Notes: generated by a model not told the origin, from the sequence alone. A DNA stretch of 64,000 bases from GCA-2712985 sp964515905 (GCA_964515905.1 CAZEWK010000010.1:1-64000), one strand, 5' to 3'. Numbered from the stretch's first letter, positions 6,598 to 16,595 are shown. Numbers and translations: made by a program.

Positions 6598-8925
6598 ATG
6601 GTTCAGTTTAGCACCAGTCAACCTGTTCGCAGGGTCGAAGATGCCCGACTCACCACTGGTCAGGGCCAATATACGGATGACTTAAATCTTCCCGGACAAG
6701 CCTATGGATATGTTTTGAGATCGCCGATGGCACACGCACTGATTAAATCTTTGGATACGTCTAAGGCAGAAAACGCACCCGGTGTTCTTAGCATCATAAC
6801 GGGTGCTGATCTTGAGGACGCTGACGCCAACAGCATCCCGTGTCTCGTTCCCCTGGACAACCGAGATGGAACAAAGGCCCCACTTCCTATTCGCCCTGTT
6901 TTGTGCCACAGCCGAGTCCGCCATGTTGGAGATAATGTCGCTTTTGTGGTCGCAGAAACATTGTTGGAGGCCAAAGAGGCAGCAGAGCTAATCGAAGTAG
7001 ATTACACTTCGGAAGACGCAGCAGTGGATACCGAAAAAGCATTGTTCAGCGAGGCTCCTCAAGTCCACGATGAAGCGGCCGGAAACTTAGCGTTTGACTG
7101 GGCTCATGGACAAGAAGAGACAGTAATATCGGCATTTGACTCGTCTAAGCATATTGTAAGCTTAAAGTTGATAAACAACCGCTTGATCGTGAACTCCATG
7201 GAAACCCGTGGCGCTATTGGCGATTTTGATGCCAGCACGGGCAAAGCTACTCTTCATTCCTGCACACAAGGTGGCTGGCTTCTTAAAGATCAGATTGCTA
7301 GTCACACACTGAAAATTGACCCAACCCAAGTGCGGGTAGTTACGCCGGATGTAGGAGGCGGGTTCGGGATGAAGACTTTTTATTATCCAGAACAAGCTCT
7401 TTGTCTTTGGGCCGCTCGAAGAGTTGGGAAGCCAGTGAAATGGATCGGAGAACGCGGGGAGTCGTTTGTTTCAGACACGATGGGACGTGATCACGTGACT
7501 AACGTAGAAATGGCTTTTGACGAGGAATACAGAATCACAGGGATGCGGGTCGATACGGTAGCAAACATGGGGGCGTATCTATCGAATTTTGGACCATTCA
7601 TCCCAACATTAGCGGCTATCAAAGTGATGCCGGGCGTATACGATATTAAGGCGCTCTATGCCCGAGTGCGTGGAGTATTTACTCACACGGTGCCCGTAGA
7701 CGCATACCGCGGCGCCGGACGCCCCGAATCCATCTATATGATAGAACGATTAATGGATAAAGCGGCTGGAGAACTTGGTATTGATAGAGTGGAACTACGC
7801 CGCAAAAACTTTATCTCTGCAAAAGCGATGCCATTCACAACAACAGCCGAAGAAACATATGATTCTGGTGATTTTGAGGCGATAATAAATGCGGTCACCG
7901 CTAAAGCTGATTGGAGAAAATTCGAAGAACGGCGAGCGAAAGGGCAATCAGAGGGAAAAAAACGTGGGATCGGCCTATGTTATTACATCGAATCAACCAT
8001 GGGGGATCCGGGTGAAGCTGCAGAGGTTAAATTTGAAGAAAATGGGACTATTAGTATTTTGGTCGGAACCCAATCCAATGGACAAGGCCACGAAACAGCG
8101 TATGCACAAGTTGCATCGGATCGACTAGGAGTCCCAATAGAACGAATTCAAGTTGTGCAAGGTGATACTGATCGTATCGCCAGCGGCGGAGGGACAGGAG
8201 GGTCACGTTCTCTGACCGCTCAAGCCACCGCCATTGACGCTGCCGCGGATCTGGTAATCGATCGTGGGAAGCATTATGCAGCGCAAAACCTTGAAGCTGC
8301 TGTTGCAGACATAGAATTTGCACAAGGGACCTTTAAAATTGCCGGAACCGACCGACAAATAACAATTATGGACTTAGCCGTGGAGGCCCGTAACATGGAA
8401 GCCCCAACTGAGGAAATTGATGGTGGTCTAGATGCCCGTGGAACTATAACGTTGCCTGCTTGGACATTTCCCAACGGATGTCACGTTGCCGAGGTAGCAA
8501 TTGACCCTGAAACAGGTGTCACGTCGTTGGAACGATATACTATTGTGGATGATTTCGGGACCCTAGTGAACCCATTACTCGTAGAAGGCCAAGTGCATGG
8601 TGGTATTGCCCAAGGCGTCGGACAGGCATTGCTGGAGCGAGTGGTATATTCAGAAGATGGCCAATTATTATCGGGCTCTTTCATGGACTACTGCATGCCT
8701 CGAGCTGATGATCTTCCTTCCTTTGAATTTTCTAATGTCGTGATTCCATGTAAAAACAATCCCCGAGGAATAAAAGGGTGTGGTGAGGCCGGATCTGTGG
8801 CATCTCCCGCTGCAGTTATCAACGCCATAGTTGATGCTCTTTCGGAGGAAGGGATTGATCACATAGATATGCCAGCAACGCCGGAGTCTGTTTGGCAAGC
8901 TATACAACATGCCCAAGCGAAGTAA
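6598..8925 (+). CDS. xanthine dehydrogenase-family molybdopterin-binding subunit (form II CoxL-like), without partner subunits
   Basis: This is the large, Mo-binding subunit of a xanthine oxidase-family hydroxylase. The 775-residue protein carries the a/b-hammerhead domain (about 15-125), the molybdopterin-binding domains with GGGFGMK (253-259), the substrate-loop motif AYRGAGR (369-375), and the C-terminal GCGEAG with the probable catalytic Glu730. AYRGAGR is the form II signature, as opposed to the AYxCSFR loop of true CO dehydrogenase, so the substrate is unknown. ATG 6598 is preceded by GGGGAAAA. The FAD subunit and the 2Fe-2S subunit normally needed for electron transfer are not adjacent: cobalamin adenosyltransferase lies upstream on the other strand and an MFS transporter downstream. 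It must recruit partners encoded elsewhere. Confidence 0.88.
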   Translation: MVQFSTSQPVRRVEDARLTTGQGQYTDDLNLPGQAYGYVLRSPMAHALIKSLDTSKAENAPGVLSIITGADLEDADANSIPCLVPLDNRDGTKAPLPIRPVLCHSRVRHVGDNVAFVVAETLLEAKEAAELIEVDYTSEDAAVDTEKALFSEAPQVHDEAAGNLAFDWAHGQEETVISAFDSSKHIVSLKLINNRLIVNSMETRGAIGDFDASTGKATLHSCTQGGWLLKDQIASHTLKIDPTQVRVVTPDVGGGFGMKTFYYPEQALCLWAARRVGKPVKWIGERGESFVSDTMGRDHVTNVEMAFDEEYRITGMRVDTVANMGAYLSNFGPFIPTLAAIKVMPGVYDIKALYARVRGVFTHTVPVDAYRGAGRPESIYMIERLMDKAAGELGIDRVELRRKNFISAKAMPFTTTAEETYDSGDFEAIINAVTAKADWRKFEERRAKGQSEGKKRGIGLCYYIESTMGDPGEAAEVKFEENGTISILVGTQSNGQGHETAYAQVASDRLGVPIERIQVVQGDTDRIASGGGTGGSRSLTAQATAIDAAADLVIDRGKHYAAQNLEAAVADIEFAQGTFKIAGTDRQITIMDLAVEARNMEAPTEEIDGGLDARGTITLPAWTFPNGCHVAEVAIDPETGVTSLERYTIVDDFGTLVNPLLVEGQVHGGIAQGVGQALLERVVYSEDGQLLSGSFMDYCMPRADDLPSFEFSNVVIPCKNNPRGIKGCGEAGSVASPAAVINAIVDALSEEGIDHIDMPATPESVWQAIQHAQAK

Positions 8926-8995
8926 GACAGAAGAGTGCCCAAGAAAGCCTATATTTAGCTGGTAATTATTAGCCCGGCTAATATACAAAAGGTTT

Positions 8996-10288
8996 ATGAC
9001 TACAACGTCGCCCCGCCCTCCTTCTTTTGCAGCAAGCACCAAAGACCGATCCGAACGCAAACGATTCCCTCGGATAGTTGTACGTATTGGTATATTGCGG
9101 GCCTTAGCTAGTCGGAATTATCGAATATACGCCGAAGGAAACGCGATTTCGATGATCGGCACGTGGGTACAACGAGTTGCTGTTGGCTGGCTTGCCTGGG
9201 ACTTAACCCAATCCACAATGTGGCTTGGCTTAATTGCCTTTGCGGAACTGCTACCAACAGTATTGATTGGTCTTTTTGCTGGCGTCATTGCTGATCGGTT
9301 TAACCGGTTGCGGCTTTTTAAAATTTCCCAGGTCTTAGCAATGAGCCAAGCGGCAGCTCTTTGTGTCCTGACATTTACTAATCTAATTTCGATAGAAATA
9401 CTATTTGCGCTTACTCTATATCTTGGAGCCATCTATGGTTTCTCTCAACCAATACGGCTTTCTCTTGTTCCCAGCCTCATTCGAAGATCGGACCTGCATG
9501 CCGCAATAGCTTGCAATTCACTATTGTTTAACATTGCAAGATTTATAGGTCCCATTCTCGCGGGGCTTATAATTATTAGTTGGGGAATTGCTCCAGCATT
9601 TGCCATTAATATGGCGACTTATGTCATCCTTTTATACTGTGCATCGCTACTTAACCCACGAAATAGTATTGAAAGCCAGAAAAAAAATAGTGGCATTATA
9701 CGAGAAATTCTTGATGGCGTTCTATACGCCTTTAACCACCCTGCAATTAGGACAATGCTAATTCTTTTTGCCTTCACAGCTGCATTTGGAAGACCGTTTG
9801 CAGAATTACTTCCAGGTTTTTCCGCTGGAATTTACCAGAAAGGTGCTCTGGGATTGGCATGGCTAACCTCGGCTACGGGCCTTGGAGCAATACTCGCAGG
9901 CATTTATCTCAGTCAAAGAAGAACTACAGATGGACTAAGAGAATTGATTTTACTGAACACTGGATTGTTCGGAGTTGCCCTAATAACATTGGTTGCCACT
10001 AACTGGTTTTGGGTAGCGGTATTTTCCGTAACATTAGCCGGATTCTCAATGGTCATCTGTGCTGTAGGGGCCCAATCTTTGATTCAAGAGGCGGTAGATG
10101 GAAATATGCGAGGTCGCGTATTAAGTCTTTATGGTTTTGTTTTTCGCACGGGAGTAGCAATAGGTAGTCTTACAATTGGCACTGTCGCCTCAGAGATAGG
10201 CCTGCCTTGGCCCGTTCGGATTGGGGCTTTTGCGTGTGTGGTTGCCGCTTTTATAATGTGGAGAAGGCTTCGCCCAAATATTAGATGA
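8996..10288 (+). CDS. MFS transporter (EntS/MFS_3-like exporter)
   Basis: The 430-residue membrane protein has about twelve hydrophobic segments in two halves. Around residues 45-110 it shows IYAEGNAISMIGTWVQRVAVGWLAW-type sequence followed by FAGVIADRFNRLRLF, the MFS loop 2-3 motif in the form seen in the enterobactin exporter-like (MFS_3) group. The second half contains GAILAGIYLSQRR and MRGRVLSLYGFVFRTG. The start ATG 8996 has a weak AAAAGG close to it. It follows the molybdopterin subunit by 70 bases on the same strand and converges with sufT. The exported substrate is not predictable. Confidence 0.85.
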   Translation: MTTTSPRPPSFAASTKDRSERKRFPRIVVRIGILRALASRNYRIYAEGNAISMIGTWVQRVAVGWLAWDLTQSTMWLGLIAFAELLPTVLIGLFAGVIADRFNRLRLFKISQVLAMSQAAALCVLTFTNLISIEILFALTLYLGAIYGFSQPIRLSLVPSLIRRSDLHAAIACNSLLFNIARFIGPILAGLIIISWGIAPAFAINMATYVILLYCASLLNPRNSIESQKKNSGIIREILDGVLYAFNHPAIRTMLILFAFTAAFGRPFAELLPGFSAGIYQKGALGLAWLTSATGLGAILAGIYLSQRRTTDGLRELILLNTGLFGVALITLVATNWFWVAVFSVTLAGFSMVICAVGAQSLIQEAVDGNMRGRVLSLYGFVFRTGVAIGSLTIGTVASEIGLPWPVRIGAFACVVAAFIMWRRLRPNIR

Positions 10289-10301
10289 CACTTTACCGAG
10301 C

Positions 10302-10709
10302 CTAAAACATACCCAACTCAAGTTTTGCATCCTCTGTCATCATGTTTTGATTCCATGGCGGCTCCCAAACGAGCCGAACGTTTACGAGACCTGCTCCCTC
10401 AATTGAGGCAACTGCATCAGCAACCCATTGAGGCATTTCACCGGCGACAGGACAGCCTGGAGCAGTCAACGTCATTTCAATTTCGATATTTCCATCTTCT
10501 TTGATTTGATTTTTGTAAACTAGGCCCAAGTCATAAATGTTAACGGGAATCTCTGGGTCATACACAGTACGAAGCGCTTCTATAACCCCAGAGGGATCCG
10601 CTGTTTTTACATTGGGAGCAAGAGGTTCGCCTGCCTGTGCCGAAAAGTCACTGTCTGGGTTGACAGTTGGCATAAAATCTTTGACTGAGAGTCCATCTTC
10701 ATTCGCCAT
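10302..10709 (-). CDS. sufT: SUF-associated DUF59/MIP18-family protein
   Basis: This small protein (135 residues from ATG 10709) belongs to the DUF59 family that helps mature Fe-S proteins. The core domain shows DPEIPVNIYDLGLVY near residue 51 and the conserved TLTAPGCPVAGEMP loop, whose Cys is the family's probable Fe-S or metal ligand. The N-terminal 40 residues form a variable, acidic extension. ATG 10709 has GAGGTG upstream; a GTG at 10715 is an alternative. It is the last gene of the suf operon, 16 bases after sufU. In bacteria SufT promotes maturation under high Fe-S demand. Confidence 0.9.
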   Translation of the reverse strand: MANEDGLSVKDFMPTVNPDSDFSAQAGEPLAPNVKTADPSGVIEALRTVYDPEIPVNIYDLGLVYKNQIKEDGNIEIEMTLTAPGCPVAGEMPQWVADAVASIEGAGLVNVRLVWEPPWNQNMMTEDAKLELGMF

Positions 10710-10725
10710 CCACACACCTCAATAA

Positions 10726-11175
10726 TTATTCAGTCGCAACAGTTGCACTGTCATTGTTAAGTGCAGAGGCCATACTGTGCCACGCTAATGTTGCACACTT
10801 AACTCTCATCGGAAAATCACGAACCCCAGCGAGTACTTCTAATTCTTCAAGCCCATCATCTAACTCTATCAGATCATCGCCTGCAACAAAGTTGTGAAAT
10901 GTTTTAAACAACGCATTGGCCTCCGACTCTGTTTTTCCAGCAACTAGCTCTGTCATTATGGATGCAGAAGCTATGGAAATTGCACAACCCTTCCCTTCGA
11001 AATGCACTTTCTCGACTACGCCATTCGAAATCAACATATAGATCGTCACAACATCACCACACAGTGGATTATGTCCTTTTGCGGACCGGTTTGAGTCTTC
11101 CAAAGCACCAAAATTCCGGGGACTCCGGTTATGATCTAGTATTATTTCCTGATAGAGCTCGCGTAAATCAGACAT
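10726..11175 (-). CDS. sufU: SufU/IscU-like Fe-S scaffold or sulfur-transfer protein
   Basis: SufU accepts sulfur from SufS and in some bacteria is described as a scaffold. The 149-residue protein holds the three conserved cysteines of the IscU fold, Cys39 (NPLCGD, with Asp41), Cys64 (GKGCAIS) and Cys127 (VKCATLAW). The LDHNRSPRNFG N-terminus is typical of the SufU branch. ATG 11175 overlaps the last base of sufS by one base, indicating tight translational coupling. It is followed by sufT. Confidence 0.93.
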   Translation of the reverse strand: MSDLRELYQEIILDHNRSPRNFGALEDSNRSAKGHNPLCGDVVTIYMLISNGVVEKVHFEGKGCAISIASASIMTELVAGKTESEANALFKTFHNFVAGDDLIELDDGLEELEVLAGVRDFPMRVKCATLAWHSMASALNNDSATVATE

Positions 11176-12452
11176 TAACCAAAAATTTCCCTTACTTTAG
11201 ATAAACCCTTAACGAGCATATCGACATCGTCTCTTCCATTATACATCCCTAGAGATGCCCGTACTGTAGATGCTACTCCAAATCGTTCCATGACTGGCTG
11301 GGCACAGTGGTGTCCCGTGCGAACTGCAATTCCATCTTGATCTAAAATAGTTCCAATATCATGAGCATGGATATCATCAAATACAAACGATATCACACCT
11401 GATTTCTCACGTGCCTGCCCTACTACACGAAGATCGTTAATTTGAGAGAGCTGCTCGGTCGCGTATTCAAAAACCAGTGATTCGTGCTTTGAAATCTGAT
11501 CTAATCCGACTGATGACACATAATCAACGGCTGCTCCAAGACCAATCGCACCTGCAATATTAGGAGTACCCGCTTCGAACTTATATGGTAGTCCAGCATA
11601 TTCTGTTTTCTCAAAGGTGACAGAATTGATCATGTCCCCACCCCCCTGATAAGGGGGCATGGCATCCAAAAGCTCTTCTCGCGCATACAACACACCGACA
11701 CCACTTGGTCCATAAAGTTTATGACCGGAAAAAACGTAAAAATCACAGTCCAGACTCTGCACATCTACAGGCATATGCGGGATTGCCTGGCATCCATCTA
11801 TCAACACCCGTGCTCCAACAGACCTGCCCATTTCACATATCTTTTTCACCGGAAGAATCGTCCCCAACGCGTTTGCGACATGCGTTATAGCTATCAGTTT
11901 AGTACGGGGTCCCAGCATTTCTCCCAATTTACTCAAAATCAATTCGCCGTTATCATCAATTGGAGCAACTTTCAGCACTATACCTTTTTGGTCTCGCAAA
12001 AATTGCCATGGCACGATATTAGAATGGTGCTCCATATGGCTGATAAGAACTTCGTCCCCTGGTTTCAAGAAGCAACCTCCATAGCTGCTAGCTACTAGAT
12101 TGATCCCTTCTGTGGCACCACGAACAAAAACTATTTCAGTAGTCTTCGACGCATTAACAAATTGTCGAATGGTTTCTCGAGCAGCGTCATACCTTTCTGT
12201 TGCACGTTGACTAAGCCAGTAAACTCCCCTGTGCACGTTCGCATACTCTTCTTCATAACACTTCCGCACCGCATCAATCACTTGTTTGGGCTTTTGTGTG
12301 CTAGCAGCACTATCGAGAAATGTTAATCTTTGTCCGTGTGGCTTTTGGCGTAGCACCGGAAAATCTTTCCTTATCCCAGGCAGATCAAAGGGAACAGAGT
12401 CAAATTTTTGCCCAAAGGCAGAAGTCGATTCTTTTGATACAGCCATCAGCAT
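11175..12452 (-). CDS. sufS: cysteine desulfurase SufS
   Basis: SufS is a PLP-dependent class V aminotransferase-fold enzyme that takes sulfur from cysteine for Fe-S assembly. The 425 residues include the PLP-binding Lys245 in SGHKLYGPSG, ASTQKP and MEHHSN in the N-terminal half, and the catalytic Cys383 in RTGHHCAQP, the short-loop type of group II desulfurases. ATG 12452 follows the stop codon of sufD directly; a second ATG at 12446 is also possible. It is part of the sufB-C-D-S-U-T operon. Confidence 0.96.
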   Translation of the reverse strand: MLMAVSKESTSAFGQKFDSVPFDLPGIRKDFPVLRQKPHGQRLTFLDSAASTQKPKQVIDAVRKCYEEEYANVHRGVYWLSQRATERYDAARETIRQFVNASKTTEIVFVRGATEGINLVASSYGGCFLKPGDEVLISHMEHHSNIVPWQFLRDQKGIVLKVAPIDDNGELILSKLGEMLGPRTKLIAITHVANALGTILPVKKICEMGRSVGARVLIDGCQAIPHMPVDVQSLDCDFYVFSGHKLYGPSGVGVLYAREELLDAMPPYQGGGDMINSVTFEKTEYAGLPYKFEAGTPNIAGAIGLGAAVDYVSSVGLDQISKHESLVFEYATEQLSQINDLRVVGQAREKSGVISFVFDDIHAHDIGTILDQDGIAVRTGHHCAQPVMERFGVASTVRASLGMYNGRDDVDMLVKGLSKVREIFG

Positions 12453-13814
12453 TCAAACCGTTTCCAAGAGCCAGGTTTCAAATATATCTCTAAAATATTT
12501 CCGAACTGGAACATCAGCTAAATTGTCAATTATTTCCCCGACAAATGCATCGATCAACAAAGCTCTCGCTTTCGTCTCATTAATTCCACGGGCACGCAAA
12601 TAAAATAGTGCGGTCTCATCCAAGTCACCGATAGTAGACCCATGTGCACATTGAACATCATCGTTTAGTATTTCTAGTTCGGGTTTGCTGGCGGCCTCCG
12701 ATGTTTCCGACAAAAGTAAATTATTATTGAGTTGGCGCGCATCACTTTTAATGGCGTTTGGCCAAACTCTAATTTTACCCTGGAAACTAGCGCGCGCAGA
12801 ATCGGCGATTACACCTTTATAAACTTCATGCGTTGTACAACTAGGTGCCATGTGATCCACCCGCGTCCAATTATCCATTCGCTGTTCACCTCGTGCAAGA
12901 TAAACCCCGTCCAAAAGGCAATTGGCGCGACCTTCCTCTGACCAAACACGAATCTCGTTCCGTGACACACCACCACCGTTGGAAAAAACAAAGCTATTAT
13001 AAGTACTGTCTTTGGCTAACTTCACGTGACTCGTGCCAATATGCACTGTACTAATTGGCTCGTTCTGGTGTTTATAATGGCAGATGCGAGCGCCCGATCC
13101 CACCGATAGCTGGGAAAATGAGTTAGAACAATGCCCCTCACCAGGCTTACCAATGAATGTTTCAAAAATAGTTGCTCGCGCACCATCGTCAGCAACCACC
13201 AGAGTTCGAGGATGGCTCATTGCCGAATGTCCATTTTCCGGCACACTGACATGAACAAGGTGTATTGGAGCATCTGGAGATACGTTTCTATCTAAATGGA
13301 CAACCGCTCCTCCCGACATAAATGCAGTGTTCAATGCCACCATTGCATGTGGCTTTGGATCACTTTCGCCAGACAATCGGTTCTCGGTCAAGGATTCTAA
13401 ACCCATCCAATGCTCTTCCAACATTGCGGGACAATCAGCAAACGAAGATTCAATAGACGATACTTTCACACCCGTAGGCAATACTCCCAATTCCGATAAA
13501 TCAGGGCGAAAATAACCGTTTACAAAAACCATACGATGACAGGGTGTGGGGTCAAGAAAGCAGGTCTCAAGGAACTCACGCTTGATCCCATCCACAGTAG
13601 GACCTGCCAGCAACATATTCGATTTAAGAACCCGGGAAAGATTAATATATTTCCACTCCTCCACACGAGATGTCGGAATTCCGCATTGCCTAAATCGTTC
13701 CATTGCACTACTACGAAGATCAACCAGCCAAGGCATGCTTGATCCGGGCAACCTGTCTTTCAAATTTATAAATAGATCAGCAAACAGGTTGCTGTTTTCT
13801 GTTATTGCGTTCAT
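12453..13814 (-). CDS. sufD: Fe-S cluster assembly protein SufD
   Basis: SufD is a beta-helix protein that pairs with SufB and SufC in the SufBC2D scaffold complex. The 453-residue protein shows the family's RVEEWKY N-terminal segment, HYKHQNEP and the VYKGVI...ASFQGKIRV core strands, and the C-terminal FYLRARGI helix that contacts SufC. Similarity to SufB is visible in the shared beta-helix and in the ARALLIDAFVGEI C-terminus. The gene starts at ATG 13814, 29 bases after sufC, and ends directly before sufS. Confidence 0.95.
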   Translation of the reverse strand: MNAITENSNLFADLFINLKDRLPGSSMPWLVDLRSSAMERFRQCGIPTSRVEEWKYINLSRVLKSNMLLAGPTVDGIKREFLETCFLDPTPCHRMVFVNGYFRPDLSELGVLPTGVKVSSIESSFADCPAMLEEHWMGLESLTENRLSGESDPKPHAMVALNTAFMSGGAVVHLDRNVSPDAPIHLVHVSVPENGHSAMSHPRTLVVADDGARATIFETFIGKPGEGHCSNSFSQLSVGSGARICHYKHQNEPISTVHIGTSHVKLAKDSTYNSFVFSNGGGVSRNEIRVWSEEGRANCLLDGVYLARGEQRMDNWTRVDHMAPSCTTHEVYKGVIADSARASFQGKIRVWPNAIKSDARQLNNNLLLSETSEAASKPELEILNDDVQCAHGSTIGDLDETALFYLRARGINETKARALLIDAFVGEIIDNLADVPVRKYFRDIFETWLLETV

Positions 13815-13843
13815 GAGTTTTTACAAGACTAGCCAGTTCCTAA

Positions 13844-14590
13844 TCAACTTGCTTCCAACACTTCTGCATAGCCATTTTCTTCTAATTCTATTGCAAGCTC
13901 CTTACCACCAGAGCGAACAATTTTACCATTCGCCAAAACGTGAACTTGGTCCGGAACTATATACTCTAGTAACCTTTGATAATGTGTGATCACAAGCATC
14001 GCTCGGTCGGCATCGCGGAGACGATTTATCCCATCCGCTACAATTTTAAGTGCATCAATATCAAGACCTGAATCGGTTTCATCGAGGATCGCGAGACGGG
14101 GTTCCAGAATTGCCATCTGCAAAACCTCGTTCCGCTTCTTCTCACCCCCTGAAAAGCCCACGTTAACTTGCCTGCTTAAAACATCTTCACTCATTTTAAG
14201 CTGCTTCAACTTCGCACGCGCTTCTTTGAGAAAAGCCATCGCGCTTATTTCATCTTGGCCACGAGATACTCGAATCGCGTTTACTGCTGTTCTAAGAAAT
14301 GTTGCATTTGCAACTCCAGGGATTTCTACTGGGTATTGAAACGCCAGAAATACACCTTCACGGGCTCGTGCGTCGGGCGACAGTTCCAAAAGATTATTCC
14401 CGTTATACAGAATTTGACCTTTGTCGATCTGGTATCCATCCCGACCAGACAAGACATACGCTAGTGTACTCTTCCCTGATCCGTTAGGGCCCATAACGGC
14501 ATGAACCTCTCCAGCCTGAACCGATAAATTCACCCCCCGAAGAATAGACTTCCCATCAATTGACGTGTGTAAATCACAAATCTGAAGCAT
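13844..14590 (-). CDS. sufC: Fe-S assembly ATPase SufC
   Basis: SufC is the ABC-type ATPase of the SufBC2D complex. The protein (248 residues from ATG 14590) has Walker A GPNGSGKST (34-42), the signature FSGGEKKR, Walker B LAILDETDSGLD, and the ITHYQRLL H-loop. ATG 14590 has AAGGAAAGG upstream; a GTG at 14596 gives two extra residues. It lies 30 bases downstream of sufB. All motifs are intact. Confidence 0.97.
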   Translation of the reverse strand: MLQICDLHTSIDGKSILRGVNLSVQAGEVHAVMGPNGSGKSTLAYVLSGRDGYQIDKGQILYNGNNLLELSPDARAREGVFLAFQYPVEIPGVANATFLRTAVNAIRVSRGQDEISAMAFLKEARAKLKQLKMSEDVLSRQVNVGFSGGEKKRNEVLQMAILEPRLAILDETDSGLDIDALKIVADGINRLRDADRAMLVITHYQRLLEYIVPDQVHVLANGKIVRSGGKELAIELEENGYAEVLEAS

Positions 14591-14620
14591 CAACACCTTT
14601 CCTTAAACATGATCATTGGA

Positions 14621-16081
14621 TCAACCAATTGCTCCTTCTAGGCTAATACCGAGCAATTTTTGGGCTTCAACAGCGAATTCCATAGGGAGTTTCTGCAAAA
14701 CATCCCTACAAAATCCATTAACAATGAGAGACACTGCCTCCTCATCAGTAAGCCCACGTTGTCGACAATAAAAAAGTTGGTCGTCACTAATTTTTGACGT
14801 AGTGGCCTCATGCTCTATTTTTGCAGTCTGATTTTTAGCTTCTATATAAGGAACAGTGTGACCTCCACATTTATCCCCTATCAACAGTGAGTCACACTGA
14901 GTATAGTTACGGGCATTATCGGCCTTCCCTAATACACGCACTAAACCACGATATGTTTGTTGACCATGACCCGCAGAAATTCCTTTTGAAATGATAGTAC
15001 TGGAAGAATTGCGCCCTATATGAATCATTTTAGTCCCAGTGTCAGCCTGCTGCCGGTTATTTGTGATAGCCACAGAGTAAAACTCTCCCTTCGAATTATC
15101 TCCTTGTAAAAGGACGCTCGGATATTTCCAAGTAATTGCTGAACCGGTCTCAACTTGGGTCCATGAAATTTTAGAATTTTTCCCTCGGCATGCTCCGCGC
15201 TTTGTTACAAAATTATAAATTCCCCCTATCCCTTCTTTATCGCCAGGATACCAGTTTTGTACGGTCGAGTATTTTATCTCTGCATCATCTAAGGCCACTA
15301 GCTCCACTACAGCGGCATGGAGTTGATGTTCACTTCTCATTGGTGCGGTGCATCCCTCCAGATAACTGACCTGTGATCCTTCATCAGCAATAATTAAGGT
15401 TCGCTCAAACTGACCTGTTTCTGCGGCATTAATCCGAAAATAAGTCGACAATTCCATAGGGCAGCGGACACCCTTAGGTATGTAAACAAAAGAGCCATCA
15501 CTAAACACTGCAGAATTTAGAGTTGCGTAGAAATTGTCAGCAGCTGGGACAACGCTCCCTAAATACTTACGTACTATTTCAGGATGTGTCCTGACGGCCT
15601 CTGAAATAGAACAAAAAATAATACCGAGTTCAGCAAGCTTTCCTTTAAATGTTGTCGCCACAGAAACACTATCAAACACAGCATCTACAGCAACACCAGC
15701 CAGGGCTTCCTGTTCCTTAAGAGGAATTCCAAGTTTCTCGTAGGTTTCAAGCAACTCGGGGTCCACTTCATCTAGACTTTTCGGAGCCTCACCCTGTTTT
15801 GGTGCCGCATAATAATAGGCATTCTGGAAATCAATGGCTTTGTGGCAGACGTTAGCCCACCCAGGACCCTTACTTTCTGATTTTAACCATAAGTCAAATG
15901 CTTTTAATCGCCATTGTAAAAGCCATTCCGGTTCTTCTTTTTTCGCAGATATAAACCGGACAATGTTTTCATTTAAGCCTTTAGGGGCAAGTTCGGAGTC
16001 TATGTCAGTATAAAAACCATATTTATAATCTCCTCCGGTAGCCTCTTCGACACTCCTCACTGTTTCAACGGATGCGGCCAT
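14621..16081 (-). CDS. sufB: Fe-S cluster assembly protein SufB
   Basis: SufB is the main scaffold subunit on which the Fe-S cluster is built. The 486-residue protein is full length and carries the expected KYGFYTD N-terminal region, the YIPKGVRCPMELSTYFRIN segment, EGCTAP, the VQNWYPG...GIYNFVTKRG stretch with its cysteine, and the C-terminal RQRGLTDEEAVSLIVNGF helix. The start is ATG 16081. It follows the Rrf2-type regulator by 46 bases and leads into sufC. Confidence 0.97.
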   Translation of the reverse strand: MAASVETVRSVEEATGGDYKYGFYTDIDSELAPKGLNENIVRFISAKKEEPEWLLQWRLKAFDLWLKSESKGPGWANVCHKAIDFQNAYYYAAPKQGEAPKSLDEVDPELLETYEKLGIPLKEQEALAGVAVDAVFDSVSVATTFKGKLAELGIIFCSISEAVRTHPEIVRKYLGSVVPAADNFYATLNSAVFSDGSFVYIPKGVRCPMELSTYFRINAAETGQFERTLIIADEGSQVSYLEGCTAPMRSEHQLHAAVVELVALDDAEIKYSTVQNWYPGDKEGIGGIYNFVTKRGACRGKNSKISWTQVETGSAITWKYPSVLLQGDNSKGEFYSVAITNNRQQADTGTKMIHIGRNSSSTIISKGISAGHGQQTYRGLVRVLGKADNARNYTQCDSLLIGDKCGGHTVPYIEAKNQTAKIEHEATTSKISDDQLFYCRQRGLTDEEAVSLIVNGFCRDVLQKLPMEFAVEAQKLLGISLEGAIG

Positions 16082-16127
16082 AATCTTTTCTAACTTCTAT
16101 AAAAGGGTGATAGTAAAAAACTGAAAA

Positions 16128-16595
16128 TTACGTTCTATCTGACACATTAGTCGGAAATGGCGATAATGGATCAAGATTCATAACAGTGGGCGTCGAAATT
16201 TCCCACAAAGAAACTCCCCGAAGAGCGTCACAAAGCGCCTCGTTGATGCGCCGCCAATTAGGTTGAGATGGACAAATACTCTCGAAATCACATTGAGCAC
16301 CATCGTTTTCAAGGCAAACTGTAAGAGCTATTGGCCCATCAACGGCCGCAATAATCTGTTCGACAGAGATGACCTTTGGTGGAAGGGCTAACCGATAACC
16401 TCCATCACGACCACGTATTGAGTCTAATAGACCCGCCCTTGCTAAGGTCGCTAGAACTTTGCTGACAGTTGGAATTGGCAACCGAGTATTTTCGGACAAG
16501 TGGATGGCTGTATGCACATCGTCAGGCTCACGCGCCATATAACTCATTAACAAAACCCCGTAGTCCGCCAGGCGACTCAGTCGAATCATGGTCAC
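16128..16595 (-). CDS. sufR: Rrf2/IscR-family SUF regulator
   Basis: This regulator should sense Fe-S status and control the suf genes that follow it. The 155 residues begin with an Rrf2 winged-helix domain (RLADYGVLLMSYMAR, then the recognition region PTVSKVLATLARAGLLDS, and the RGRDGGYRLA wing). Three cysteines, Cys94, Cys102 and Cys108, form the cluster-binding loop as in alphaproteobacterial SUF regulators of this family. The frame starts at GTG 16595, five bases after AGGGA; ATG 16589 gives the more usual MIRLSRL start. The IscR type 1-like operator at 16647-16671 lies just upstream, so autoregulation together with sufBCDSUT is likely. 'sufR' is used loosely here: the protein is Rrf2-type, not the cyanobacterial DeoR-like SufR. 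Confidence 0.9.
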   Translation of the reverse strand: MTMIRLSRLADYGVLLMSYMAREPDDVHTAIHLSENTRLPIPTVSKVLATLARAGLLDSIRGRDGGYRLALPPKVISVEQIIAAVDGPIALTVCLENDGAQCDFESICPSQPNWRRINEALCDALRGVSLWEISTPTVMNLDPLSPFPTNVSDRT

